Made by a program: the position numbers and the translations under genes. Shown here piece after piece: positions 51,959 through 59,980 of a stretch of DNA of 64,000 nt. The stretch is from Neisseria mucosa (GTDB lineage Bacteria; Pseudomonadota; Gammaproteobacteria; Burkholderiales; Neisseriaceae). Each line of letters begins with the position of its first letter. The first letter of the stretch is position 1. Location of the stretch: contig NZ_POWX01000001.1 in assembly GCF_003044445.1 (NCBI RefSeq), positions 155,949 to 219,948 on the forward strand. The letters run 5' to 3'. The notes beneath the pieces were generated by a model that was not told the origin of the DNA, searched no databases, and worked only from the letters and a program-made list of their open reading frames with translations.

Positions 51959-52894
51959 TCAATTTTTCAATGCTTCTGTTAATTGTGGGACGATTTCAAA
52001 TAAATCGCCAACCAATCCGTAATCAGCCACATTGAAAATCGGTGCATCCGCATCTTTGTTGATTGCAACAATCACTTTGCTGTCTTGCATACCCGCAACG
52101 TGTTGAATCGCACCTGAAATACCGATTGCAAAATAGAGCTGCGGTGCAACCACTTTACCGGTTTGTCCGACTTGTACGTCATTCGGCGCATATTCGGCAT
52201 CAACTGCCGCACGGGATGCACCGATTGCCGCACCTAAAACATCCGCCAACGGCGTCAGCACTTCATTGAATTTTTCCGCACTTCCCAACGCGCGGCCACC
52301 TGAAACAATGACTTTTGCCTGAGTTAATTCAGGACGATCGGAGTGGGAAAGCTGGCGGTTCACAAAACGACTCAGGTTTTGAGCAGGGGTTGCTTCAACA
52401 TTAACTGCCTCAGCATTCCCATCTTGCGCCGATGCTGCGTCAAAAGCCGTCGCACGGAAGGTCAGCACCAATTTTTCTGAATCGGCTTGCACGGTTTCAA
52501 ATGCATTCCCTGCGTAAATAGGGCGCACAAAAGTCGTGTTATCCACAATCTCGGTCAAATCAGAAATTTGCGGTACGTCTAATAAGGCCGCTACGCGAGG
52601 CAAAAGGTTTTTACCAAATGTGGTTGCCGTTGCCGCAACATAGCGGTAATCCGCTGCCAATTTAACAACCAATGGAGCCAATTCTTCAGCCAAACCTTCG
52701 GCATAATGGGCAGCATCCGCAACCAAAACTTTATCCACACCCGCTACTTGTTTCGCAGATTCCACCACAGCCGATGCGCCGCTTCCGGCAACCAATAAAT
52801 CGACTTTGCCCAGTTTGGCGGCAGCGGTAACAGCATGCAAAGTGGCAGGATTCAACTGTTTGTTGTCGTGTTCAGCAATAATCAATACGCTCAT
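51959..52894 (-). CDS. etfA: Electron transfer flavoprotein alpha subunit
   Basis: Takes electrons from acyl-CoA and other dehydrogenases and delivers them to the quinone pool through ETF-ubiquinone oxidoreductase. The 311 residues contain the FAD-binding C-terminal domain with VSGGRALGSAEKF, VGQTGKVVAPQLYFAIGISGAIQH and the final NKDADAPIFNVADYGLVGDLFE. It starts ten bases after etfB. The acyl-CoA dehydrogenase at 27.7 kb is a likely donor. Two perfect TTATCCACA sites fall inside the gene (52539 and 52731). Confidence 0.96.
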   Translation of the reverse strand: MSVLIIAEHDNKQLNPATLHAVTAAAKLGKVDLLVAGSGASAVVESAKQVAGVDKVLVADAAHYAEGLAEELAPLVVKLAADYRYVAATATTFGKNLLPRVAALLDVPQISDLTEIVDNTTFVRPIYAGNAFETVQADSEKLVLTFRATAFDAASAQDGNAEAVNVEATPAQNLSRFVNRQLSHSDRPELTQAKVIVSGGRALGSAEKFNEVLTPLADVLGAAIGASRAAVDAEYAPNDVQVGQTGKVVAPQLYFAIGISGAIQHVAGMQDSKVIVAINKDADAPIFNVADYGLVGDLFEIVPQLTEALKN

Positions 52895-52904
52895 TTCAGT
52901 CTCC

Positions 52905-53654
52905 TCAAATCACTTTGGCTTCGTTTTTCAATTTTTCAACCAATTCGGCAACGCTTGCCACTTTTACGCCTGCCTGACGCGCTTTAGGCTCGGAGAATTT
53001 CACCGTTTTCAGACGAGGTGAAATATCGGCAACCAAATCGGCAGGAGCCAGTTTTTCCAAAGGTTTTTTCTTTGCCGCCATAATATTGGGGAGTTTGACA
53101 AAGCGCGGTTCGTTCAGACGCAAATCTGCGCTGATGACTGCAGGCAGTTTCAACGCAATCGTTTCTTCGCCGCCATCGATTTCGCGCACGATCTGTACCT
53201 CGTCGCCTTCAATTTGTACTTTTGAAGCAAACGTACCTTGCGCCGCATTCAGTAAAGCTGCCAGCATTTGTGCCACTTGGTTGGCATCATCATCAATCGC
53301 TTGTTTGCCCAAAAAGAGAATTTGCGGATTTTCTTTGTCCGCAACGGCTTTCAGCAGCTTGGCAACTGCCAGCGGCTCCAATTTCGCATCGGTTTCAACA
53401 TGAATTGCACGGTCGGCACCCATCGCCAAAGCAGTACGCAACGTTTCTTCGCATTTTTTCTCGCCCAAAGAAACCGCTACGATTTCGCTTACTTTTCCGG
53501 TTTCTTTCAAACGGACGGCTTCTTCCACAGCAATTTCGTCAAACGGATTCATCGACATTTTGACATTGCCGATATCTACATCCGACCCATCGGCTTTTAC
53601 ACGAACTTTAACGTTGTAGTCCACTACGCGCTTTACTGCGACCAGTGCTTTCAT
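52905..53654 (-). CDS. etfB: Electron transfer flavoprotein beta subunit
   Basis: AMP-binding partner of EtfA in the heterodimeric flavoprotein. The 249 residues show MKALVAVKRVVDYNVKVRVK, SMNPFDEIAVEEAVRLKE, LGKQAIDDDANQVAQMLA and the ETF-beta signature region VISADLRLNEPRFVKLPNIMAAKKKP. It is the first gene of etfBA. The ATG is preceded by AGGAGA. The 219-base region upstream (53655-53873) is AT-rich with one uptake sequence and no gene. Confidence 0.96.
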   Translation of the reverse strand: MKALVAVKRVVDYNVKVRVKADGSDVDIGNVKMSMNPFDEIAVEEAVRLKETGKVSEIVAVSLGEKKCEETLRTALAMGADRAIHVETDAKLEPLAVAKLLKAVADKENPQILFLGKQAIDDDANQVAQMLAALLNAAQGTFASKVQIEGDEVQIVREIDGGEETIALKLPAVISADLRLNEPRFVKLPNIMAAKKKPLEKLAPADLVADISPRLKTVKFSEPKARQAGVKVASVAELVEKLKNEAKVI

Positions 53655-53873
53655 TGAATTCTCCTAAAAAGAACGTTGCTTTCACCATCCAGCGAAACCA
53701 AACCTTCTTCTCTATAAAATCAAATCCGTTTTTTTAGAAACGAATTCATTCAGAAATCTTTCGGATAATGCTTGCCGATTATATCATTTTTAAAGCATTT
53801 GCTCAGGCTGGTAGATATACATTCTCATGCTCAATAAAAAATATCAGGTGCTATATCAGTTTCAGACGACCTC

Positions 53874-54842
53874 TTAGCCTTTGTCTGCTGCGACACAATC
53901 CATCAGCGTTTGATAAACCAAATCTGCAGTCGGAATCTGCCCGATATTGCCCAAATTTTTTGCAACAGCCGAAACTTGAACGCCTGTTTTAATCGGATCG
54001 GTATCGGTATAAATACCGACCACAGGTTTTTCCAAGGCATTTGCCAAATGCAACAAACCGGTATCCACGCCGACAATTCCGACCGCGTGTTTCAGCAGAT
54101 ACGCCGCCTGCAATAAATTCATTTTGTCGCACACAATAGCAAACGGCAGCCCATCTGCAATTTTTTCGGCACGCGTTTTTTCAGCTTCATTTCCCCAAGG
54201 CAGGTAAATATTGCATTGCTGTTCTTCATTCAACTTTTGCAGCAATGTCCGCCAGTTTTCCACAGGCCATAACTTACTGTCCCGGCTGGTCGCGTGCAAA
54301 GCCGCATAATACGGCTGCTCTAAATTTTTCAGACGACCTGCTTCGAGAACGGTCAAACCGAATACCTGCGTTTCAGGCATCACATACCCAAATACTTGGG
54401 CGAACAGCTCACGGTTGCGCCAAACGGCATTTTTCCCTTTGGGTACAGCGTATGTTTTAGTATATGCAACCGCAGCCAATCCCTCGCGCGCACTGTGTTT
54501 ATCCAAACCATAAATAGGGGATTTTGCCATTTTGGCGAAACACGCGCTTTTAATCAGACCTTGACTGTCCAATACGAAATCAAATGCTTCCTGCCGCAAA
54601 GTCTGTTTCAGACGACCTATTTCCTGCCAAGTTTCAGCCTGAAAAAGATGTTTGCGCCATTTCCGCCATTTCATCACATGGATTTTTTTCACAAACGGAT
54701 GCAGGCGCGCAATATCCGCAAATCCGGCTTCACACAGCCAATGAAGCTCTACATCAGGGCATTGTCGCGCCAAATCTTCGATTGCGGGCAAAGTGTGAAT
54801 TAAATCGCCCATACTGGACAAGCGGACAAGCAAAATTTTCAT
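53874..54842 (-). CDS. waaC: Lipopolysaccharide heptosyltransferase I
   Basis: GT9 glycosyltransferase that adds the first heptose to Kdo in lipooligosaccharide core synthesis at the inner membrane. The 322 residues begin MKILLVRLSSMGDLIHTLPAI and contain VLDSQGLIKSACFAKMA, YYAALHATSRDSKLWPVENW and VGVDTGLLHLANALEKPVVGIYT, the nucleotide-sugar binding region. An uptake sequence lies within the gene at about 54331-54345. Single gene between etfBA and pncA. Confidence 0.94.
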   Translation of the reverse strand: MKILLVRLSSMGDLIHTLPAIEDLARQCPDVELHWLCEAGFADIARLHPFVKKIHVMKWRKWRKHLFQAETWQEIGRLKQTLRQEAFDFVLDSQGLIKSACFAKMAKSPIYGLDKHSAREGLAAVAYTKTYAVPKGKNAVWRNRELFAQVFGYVMPETQVFGLTVLEAGRLKNLEQPYYAALHATSRDSKLWPVENWRTLLQKLNEEQQCNIYLPWGNEAEKTRAEKIADGLPFAIVCDKMNLLQAAYLLKHAVGIVGVDTGLLHLANALEKPVVGIYTDTDPIKTGVQVSAVAKNLGNIGQIPTADLVYQTLMDCVAADKG

Positions 54843-54878
54843 ATTTTTGAAGGTTGTTTCACGTGAAACAATTGTAAC

Positions 54879-55514
54879 TTATTGATTATTAATATATTTT
54901 TTAATTTCGTCAGCGTTTTTTAAGATCATTGCACCAGCAGAACACATTTCCTGCCATGCCGTTTCGATGGTATCTGGCGCAATACCCCGACAAGCCGCTT
55001 CATTGACAATAACCTGCCAACTGCCGCCTTTGATCAACTGCAAAACCGTTGTTTTCACACAATAATCCGTAGCCAAGCCGCCGACAATGACCGTATCCGT
55101 ATTTTGACAACGCAGCCATTCAATCAACCCTGTGCTCAGTTTTTCCTCAATATCGTGAAAACACGCGCCGTAAGGATGCAACTCAGGATCAACACCTTTC
55201 CAAACGCAATAATCGTATTCCTTAGCAGAAGGCAGCCCGTCCAACAATTCATAGCCGCGCGTACCGACCATTGCATGAGCCACCCAAGTCAAATCCGCAT
55301 CAGGCAACCCTGTCGGTTTCAACATATCAACAGGGTTATCCACAAGCCATTTCGCCGCCGCATGATGCGCATCTTTCGTCATCACACGCAAATCCGCCGA
55401 AGCTGCTTGGGCATTCAACTCTTCTACAATCAAATGCCCCTCGTTCACAGGCAGCTCGTCAGGACACAAAGGCGTAAAAGTTTTTTGTGCATCAACATCA
55501 ATGGAAACAATCAT
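54879..55514 (-). CDS. pncA: Nicotinamidase
   Basis: Isochorismatase-fold amidohydrolase converting nicotinamide to nicotinate for NAD salvage. The 211 residues have the catalytic aspartate in SIDVDAQKTF, a metal-site region around KDAHHAAAKW, a conserved lysine in CVWKGVDPELHPYGAC, and the nucleophilic cysteine in VGGLATDYCVKTT. The metal motif is not the plain DxHxxxH of many PncA proteins, so a variant metal site is possible. Upstream is trmO in divergent orientation. Confidence 0.88.
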   Translation of the reverse strand: MIVSIDVDAQKTFTPLCPDELPVNEGHLIVEELNAQAASADLRVMTKDAHHAAAKWLVDNPVDMLKPTGLPDADLTWVAHAMVGTRGYELLDGLPSAKEYDYCVWKGVDPELHPYGACFHDIEEKLSTGLIEWLRCQNTDTVIVGGLATDYCVKTTVLQLIKGGSWQVIVNEAACRGIAPDTIETAWQEMCSAGAMILKNADEIKKYINNQ

Positions 55515-55628
55515 CTCATCATTTCAACGCAATTAAAATGCCCTGTATTATAACAAATTACTGCCCAAAAGCGGTAAAACCGACTGTGATAAGATAACGT
55601 TTTTCCGAAAAACTTGTCCACAATCCTC

Positions 55629-56303
55629 ATGACTTACACCATCGTCCCCATTGCCACCGCCCGCTCGCCCTACAAACAGAAATTCGGCGTCGCCCGCCAG
55701 CCCGGATTGGTTCCCGCCGCAGAAGTCTGTATTGAGCTGAATCCCGAATTTACCGCAGACAGCGTGCGCGGACTGGAACGCTTCGATTATGTGTGGATAA
55801 GTTTTATTTTTCATGGCGTTTTAGATGAAGGCTGGGCACAAATGGTGCGTCCGCCACGGCTCGGCGGCAAACAAAAAATGGGCGTATTCGCTACGCGCAG
55901 CCCCCACCGCCCCAATCATCTCGGACTATCACTCTTAAAACTCAACCGCATCGAAACCGGCAAACCCGTCCGCCTTTATTGCAGCGGCGCAGACCTGCTA
56001 GACGGCACGCCGATTATCGACATCAAGCCCTACATACCCTTTGTCGAATCCAAACCCGACGCATCATCCGGCTTCGTCAGCGGCAAACCCGAAGAGCTTG
56101 AAGTCGTATGGCTGGAAAACATCGGAGCGGAAAATTTATCTGAAAGCACCAAAAACCTGATTAGCCAAAGCATTGCCCAAGACCCGCGTCCCGCCTATCA
56201 GAATATTCCCGAACGGATTTACGTCATGAATATTGAGGATTATGAAGTCAGATTTCAAATTGAGGAAAACCGTGCGACGGTTATTGGGATAAGCGTTGTT
56301 TGA
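55629..56303 (+). CDS. trmO: tRNA t6A37 N6-methyltransferase TrmO (TsaA/YaeB family)
   Basis: SAM-dependent beta-barrel methyltransferase that methylates t6A at position 37. The ATG at 55629 gives 224 residues (MTYTIVPIATARSPYKQKFGVARQPG). The motifs LERFDYVWISFIFH, GVFATRSPHRPNHLGLSLLKL and DLLDGTPIIDIKPYIPF are the family core. The substrate t6A depends on tsaC, also in this window. A TGTGGATAA DnaA box lies inside the gene at 55792. Confidence 0.92.
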   Translation: MTYTIVPIATARSPYKQKFGVARQPGLVPAAEVCIELNPEFTADSVRGLERFDYVWISFIFHGVLDEGWAQMVRPPRLGGKQKMGVFATRSPHRPNHLGLSLLKLNRIETGKPVRLYCSGADLLDGTPIIDIKPYIPFVESKPDASSGFVSGKPEELEVVWLENIGAENLSESTKNLISQSIAQDPRPAYQNIPERIYVMNIEDYEVRFQIEENRATVIGISVV

Positions 56304-56326
56304 AATTTAGTGGTTGATTTCATTAC

Positions 56327-56374
56327 AAAAGGTTGTCTGAAAACCTAAATCTCTGGGTTTTCAGACGACCTTAT
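56327..56374 (+). terminator. Terminator of trmO (uptake-sequence pair)
   Basis: AAAAGGTTGTCTGAAAACC, with one change in the core, pairs with GGGTTTTCAGACGACCTT. Confidence 0.75.
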
Positions 56375-56428
56375 TTTGTTCAATCGATGCGGGTCTTATT
56401 CAATTAACGCTTGAGATAAACCGAACCC

Positions 56429-56522
56429 GTAGTGTGAGCTTCGCCCACAAAATCGATCATCCAACAACCAAATCAGACAATAGCCGAATTTGCTTTCATC
56501 TCGTGGGCAAAGCCCACGCTAC
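56429..56522. repeat. GTAGCGTGGGC-family inverted repeat (copy in tandem unit 1)
   Basis: GTAGTGTGAGCTTCGCCCAC and GTGGGCAAAGCCCACGCTAC bound 94 bases. Confidence 0.7.
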
Positions 56523-56793
56523 TCGTTGCGGCAACGGCAACTTGCCTCTTCCCCCCGTCCGGTGGGGGAAGGTTAGGATGGAAGTGGCTTTATGGGTTTA
56601 GATAAAATCAAATTCGTATAGCTCGCAGAGCCACCCTCTCCCCAGCCCTCTCCCGCCGGATGGGAGAGGGGGCGGGTTGCAGGTAAAAAAGAGGTCGTCT
56701 GAAAACTTTGAGATTTGAGTTTTAGAGAAACTCGTTCACGCTTTTTTCAGACGACCTCGTTTATTCAATCAACACAGGCTTGGGATAACCGAA

Positions 56794-56888
56794 GTAGCGT
56801 GGGCTTTGCCCACGAAACGAATAAAAATTTGATAGTTGTCTGATTCGAATTATCGGATGATAGATCTTGTGGGCAAAGCCTACGCTAC
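56794..56888. repeat. GTAGCGTGGGC-family inverted repeat (copy in tandem unit 2)
   Basis: GTAGCGTGGGCTTTGCCCAC and GTGGGCAAAGCCTACGCTAC bound 95 bases. Confidence 0.75.
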
Positions 56889-57164
56889 AATTGCTGCAAC
56901 GGTAACCTGTCCCTTCCCCCGTCCGGCGGGGGAAGGTTAGGATGGGGGTGGCTTTATGGGTTTAGGTAAAATCAAATTCGTTAGTTCGTAGAGCCACTCT
57001 CTCCCCAGCCCTCTCCCACCAGGCGGGAGAGGGTGCAGGTTACAAATAAAAAACAAGGTCGTCTGAAAATGTGAAACCAAGTTTAGTAAAACTCGTTCAC
57101 GCTCGTTTTCAGACGACCTTTTCTCTTACTTATCCACAGACTGGTTTACCCAATCCGAAATCCT

Positions 57165-58169
57165 TTAGATTTTGCCTGCGAAGTATTCCAAAGTGCGGAC
57201 GAGTTGGCAGGTGTAGGACATTTCGTTGTCGTACCAGGCAACGGTTTTTACCAGTTGTTTGTCGCCTACGGTCATCACGCGGGTTTGGGTGGCGTCGAAG
57301 AGCGAGCCGTATTCGATACCGATGACATCAGAAGAAACGATTTGATCTTCAGTGTACCCTAAAGTATCGCTGGCAGCAGCTTTCATTGCGGCGTTGATTT
57401 CTTCTTTGGTTACAGGGCGTTCGAGGATGGAAACCAATTCGGTCAGCGAGCCGGTGGCGACGGGGACGCGTTGGGCGGAGCCGTCGAGTTTGCCATTCAA
57501 TTCAGGGATAACCAAACCGATGGCTTTGGCGGCGCCGGTGCTGTTGGGCACGATGTTGAGCGCGGCGGCGCGGGCGCGGCGCAAATCGCCTTTGCGGTGC
57601 GGCGCATCAAGGGTGTTTTGGTCGCCGGTGTAGGCGTGGATGGTGGTCATCAGACCTTCGACTACGCCGAACTCTTTTTGCAGAACTGCCGCCATCGGGG
57701 CAAGGCAGTTGGTGGTGCAGGAAGCGGCGGAAATAACGGTTTCGCTGCCGTCCAAAATGTCTTGGTTCACGCCATATACGACGGTTTTTACGTCATTGCC
57801 GCCGGGGGCGGAAATAACGACTTTGCGCGCACCGGCGCGGATGTGGGCTTCGGCTTTGGTTTTGCTGGTAAAGAAGCCGGTACATTCGAGGACGACGTCC
57901 ACGCCCAAATCGCCCCAAGGCAATTCTTCAGGATTCGGATTGGCGAAGACTTTGATTTCTTTGCCGTTCACCACGATGGCATCGTCTTTCAATTCGGCAG
58001 TACCTTGGAATCGGCCTTGGGTGCTGTCGTATTTGAAAAGGTGCAGCAGCATTTCGGCAGGGGTCAGGTCGTTGACGGCGACGACTTCGATACCTTCGGC
58101 TTTTTCGATTTGACGCAATGCCAGACGGCCGATGCGGCCGAAACCGTTAATCGCTACTTTGATGCTCAT
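57165..58169 (-). CDS. gapA: Glyceraldehyde-3-phosphate dehydrogenase
   Basis: NAD(P)-dependent enzyme of central carbon metabolism. The ATG at 58169 (334 residues, MSIKVAINGFGRIGRLALRQ) has AAGGAG seven bases upstream; an ATG six bases earlier is too close to that site. The catalytic cysteine lies in SAASCTTNCLAP near residue 150. The C-terminal WYDNEMSYTCQLVRTLEYFAGK is typical. Which of the neisserial GapA paralogues this is cannot be fixed from the sequence alone. Confidence 0.95.
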   Translation of the reverse strand: MSIKVAINGFGRIGRLALRQIEKAEGIEVVAVNDLTPAEMLLHLFKYDSTQGRFQGTAELKDDAIVVNGKEIKVFANPNPEELPWGDLGVDVVLECTGFFTSKTKAEAHIRAGARKVVISAPGGNDVKTVVYGVNQDILDGSETVISAASCTTNCLAPMAAVLQKEFGVVEGLMTTIHAYTGDQNTLDAPHRKGDLRRARAAALNIVPNSTGAAKAIGLVIPELNGKLDGSAQRVPVATGSLTELVSILERPVTKEEINAAMKAAASDTLGYTEDQIVSSDVIGIEYGSLFDATQTRVMTVGDKQLVKTVAWYDNEMSYTCQLVRTLEYFAGKI

Positions 58170-58736
58170 TTTCATACTCCTTGTAGTAGGGAAAGGGGAA
58201 AAATTTCAGTAAGGGTATTGTATCCTGAAATAAAACTACTACCTAGAATTACACGAAGCTACTTTAAAAATGTTTGATTTAAATAAAAAAACCATGAAAT
58301 AGGTCGTCTGAAAACATGCATTGGCAAGATTTGCATCCATATTTGGGGATAAATTCCGGCCGGTTTTTAAATTAATATGTAATTATTTAAAAAATGGTGA
58401 TTATGATGAGTACGTCCCTATTTTGTGGATAACCTGATTACTGATTGTATAATCAAATTGTTGTATTCATTTAAAGGCTGCGTTCAAATTCTGTTTTTTG
58501 TGAGAACAAAGTCGGATAATCTGTAATTGTTTGAATTTTTCTGTGGATAAAATCAGATTTGTCCACTTCGATTACACGTCATTTTGTGGATAATCTTATT
58601 GGTACAAAGGGTCTTCTGAAAAATCTGTGGTTCTGAAACGCCTACATTAGCAAATACTATTAAAAATAATGGATTATTTTTTCCTTTTTATCGTATTATC
58701 CAAACATCAAACCAATGATTACTAAGGAGGCGGTTT
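58170..58736. other. AT-rich intergenic region with three perfect DnaA boxes
   Basis: The 567 bases between gapA and lpxC are AT-rich and contain TGTGGATAA at 58424, 58542 and 58585, all in one orientation. A possible -10 (TATAAT, 58448-58453) and one uptake sequence near 58302 are also present. No protein gene is seen. It resembles a DnaA-binding or titration locus, but dnaA and dnaN are absent, so an origin is not claimed. Confidence 0.55.
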
Positions 58737-59651
58737 ATGCTGCAACGAACTTTGGCAAAATCCATCAGCGTAACCGGCGTCGGATTGCATTCGGGCGAAC
58801 GGGTTGCGTTGACCTTACACCCTGCGCCTGAAAACAGCGGGATTTCCTTCCGCCGTACCGATTTGGACGGCGAAATGGGCGACATCATCAAACTTACGCC
58901 CTACCTCATCAACGATACGCGCCTGTCGTCCACCATCGTAACCGACAAAGGCGTGCGCGTCGGCACCATCGAACACATCATGTCCGCGCTGTCTGCCTAC
59001 GGCATCGACAATGCGCTGATTGAGTTGAACGCGCCCGAAATCCCGATTATGGACGGCTCCAGCCTGCCGTTTATTTATCTTTTGCAAGATGCGGGCGTTG
59101 TCGATCAAAAGGCGCAAAAGCGGTTTTTGAAAATCCTCAAGCCTGTCGAAGTCAAGGAAGCGGGCAAATGGGTGCGTTTTACGCCGTATGACGGCTTTAA
59201 AGTGACGCTGACCATCGAATTCGACCATCCGGTTTTCAACCGCAGCTCGCCCACTTTTGAAATCGATTTCGCGGGCAAGTCCTACATCGACGAAATCGCG
59301 CGCGCGCGCACCTTTGGCTTTATGCACGAAGTAGAAATGATGCGCGCCCACAATCTCGGACTGGGCGGCAATTTGAACAACGCCATTGTGATTGACGATA
59401 TGGACGTTTTGAATCCGGAAGGTTTGCGTTATCCCGACGAGTTCGTCCGCCACAAAATCCTCGATGCCATCGGCGATTTGTATATCGTCGGGCACCCGAT
59501 TATCGGCGCATTCGAAGGCTACAAATCCGGCCACGCGATTAACAACGCTTTATTGCGCGCAGTTTTGGCGGATGAAACCGCTTACGAATGGGTTGAATTC
59601 GCCGACGACGAGGATTTGCCGTCTGCCTTCCACGAGCTGCCCGCGGCTTGA
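58737..59651 (+). CDS. lpxC: UDP-3-O-acyl-N-acetylglucosamine deacetylase
   Basis: Zinc enzyme of the committed step of lipid A synthesis. The 304 residues start MLQRTLAKSISVTGVGLHSGERV. The zinc ligands lie in TIEHIMSALSA (the H79 position of the family) and RHKILDAIGDLYI (histidine and aspartate). The catalytic histidine is in YKSGHAINN. A strong ribosome site (AAGGAGG) precedes the ATG. It is monocistronic here with its own terminator. Confidence 0.97.
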   Translation: MLQRTLAKSISVTGVGLHSGERVALTLHPAPENSGISFRRTDLDGEMGDIIKLTPYLINDTRLSSTIVTDKGVRVGTIEHIMSALSAYGIDNALIELNAPEIPIMDGSSLPFIYLLQDAGVVDQKAQKRFLKILKPVEVKEAGKWVRFTPYDGFKVTLTIEFDHPVFNRSSPTFEIDFAGKSYIDEIARARTFGFMHEVEMMRAHNLGLGGNLNNAIVIDDMDVLNPEGLRYPDEFVRHKILDAIGDLYIVGHPIIGAFEGYKSGHAINNALLRAVLADETAYEWVEFADDEDLPSAFHELPAA

Positions 59652-59666
59652 GATAAGACAGCGCAC

Positions 59667-59704
59667 AAAAAGGCTGTGGATGATTGTTCGTCCACAGCCT
59701 TTTT
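59667..59704 (+). terminator. Terminator of lpxC
   Basis: AAAAAGGCTGTGGA and TCCACAGCCTTTTT enclose a ten-base loop, 15 bases after the stop. It is a classical intrinsic terminator not made of uptake sequences; its arms contain most of a DnaA box. Confidence 0.92.
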
Positions 59705-59913
59705 ATTGAATAACTTAGAAGGTCGTCTGAAATCTTAAAACCAAGATTTCAGACGAGCTTTTTTCTATAAAACGAAACAAAAAAACCATCTTCTGCCAAT
59801 ATTTCAACCTTGATTATCCACATGACTATCTAATCTATCCTTATGAAAAATAGAAAGATTATATTTTTTCTCAAATTTTATACACATTTTATCCATAGCT
59901 TTTCTCCAGCAAT

Positions 59914-59960
59914 AAAAAAGGTCGTCTGAAAACCCAAATTCGGATTTCAGACGACCTTTT
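59914..59960. terminator. Terminator of ggt (uptake-sequence pair)
   Basis: AAAAAAGGTCGTCTGAAAAC and GATTTCAGACGACCTTTT; on the minus strand the A run becomes the T tail after ggt. A second pair lies at 59719-59765 on the lpxC side. The remaining gap (59766-59913) is AT-rich and empty. Confidence 0.8.
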
Positions 59961-59980
59961 ATCCACAAGCTTATCGGTGA

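Larger units (their letters stand above)
56396..57120. repeat. Tandem duplication of a 365-bp non-coding composite
   Basis: Copy 1 begins at 56396 and copy 2 at 56761. Both start TTATTCAAT-AAC and continue through a GTAGCGTGGGC-type inverted repeat (56429-56522; 56794-56888). Then comes a CCGTCCGG-GGGGGAAGGTTAGGATGG stretch with GTGGCTTTATGGGTTTAG, a CTCTCCCCAGCCCTCTCCC stretch and its GGGAGAGGG partner, and an uptake-sequence pair around AAACTCGTTCACGCT. The copies differ at many positions, so the duplication is old. There is no gene in 56304-57164. Confidence 0.8.

Noticed and set aside
58170..58736. Chromosomal replication origin
   Set aside because: Three DnaA boxes and AT-rich DNA are suggestive, but dnaA, dnaN, parA or gidA are not nearby and the boxes are spread over 13 kb, so an origin cannot be claimed.
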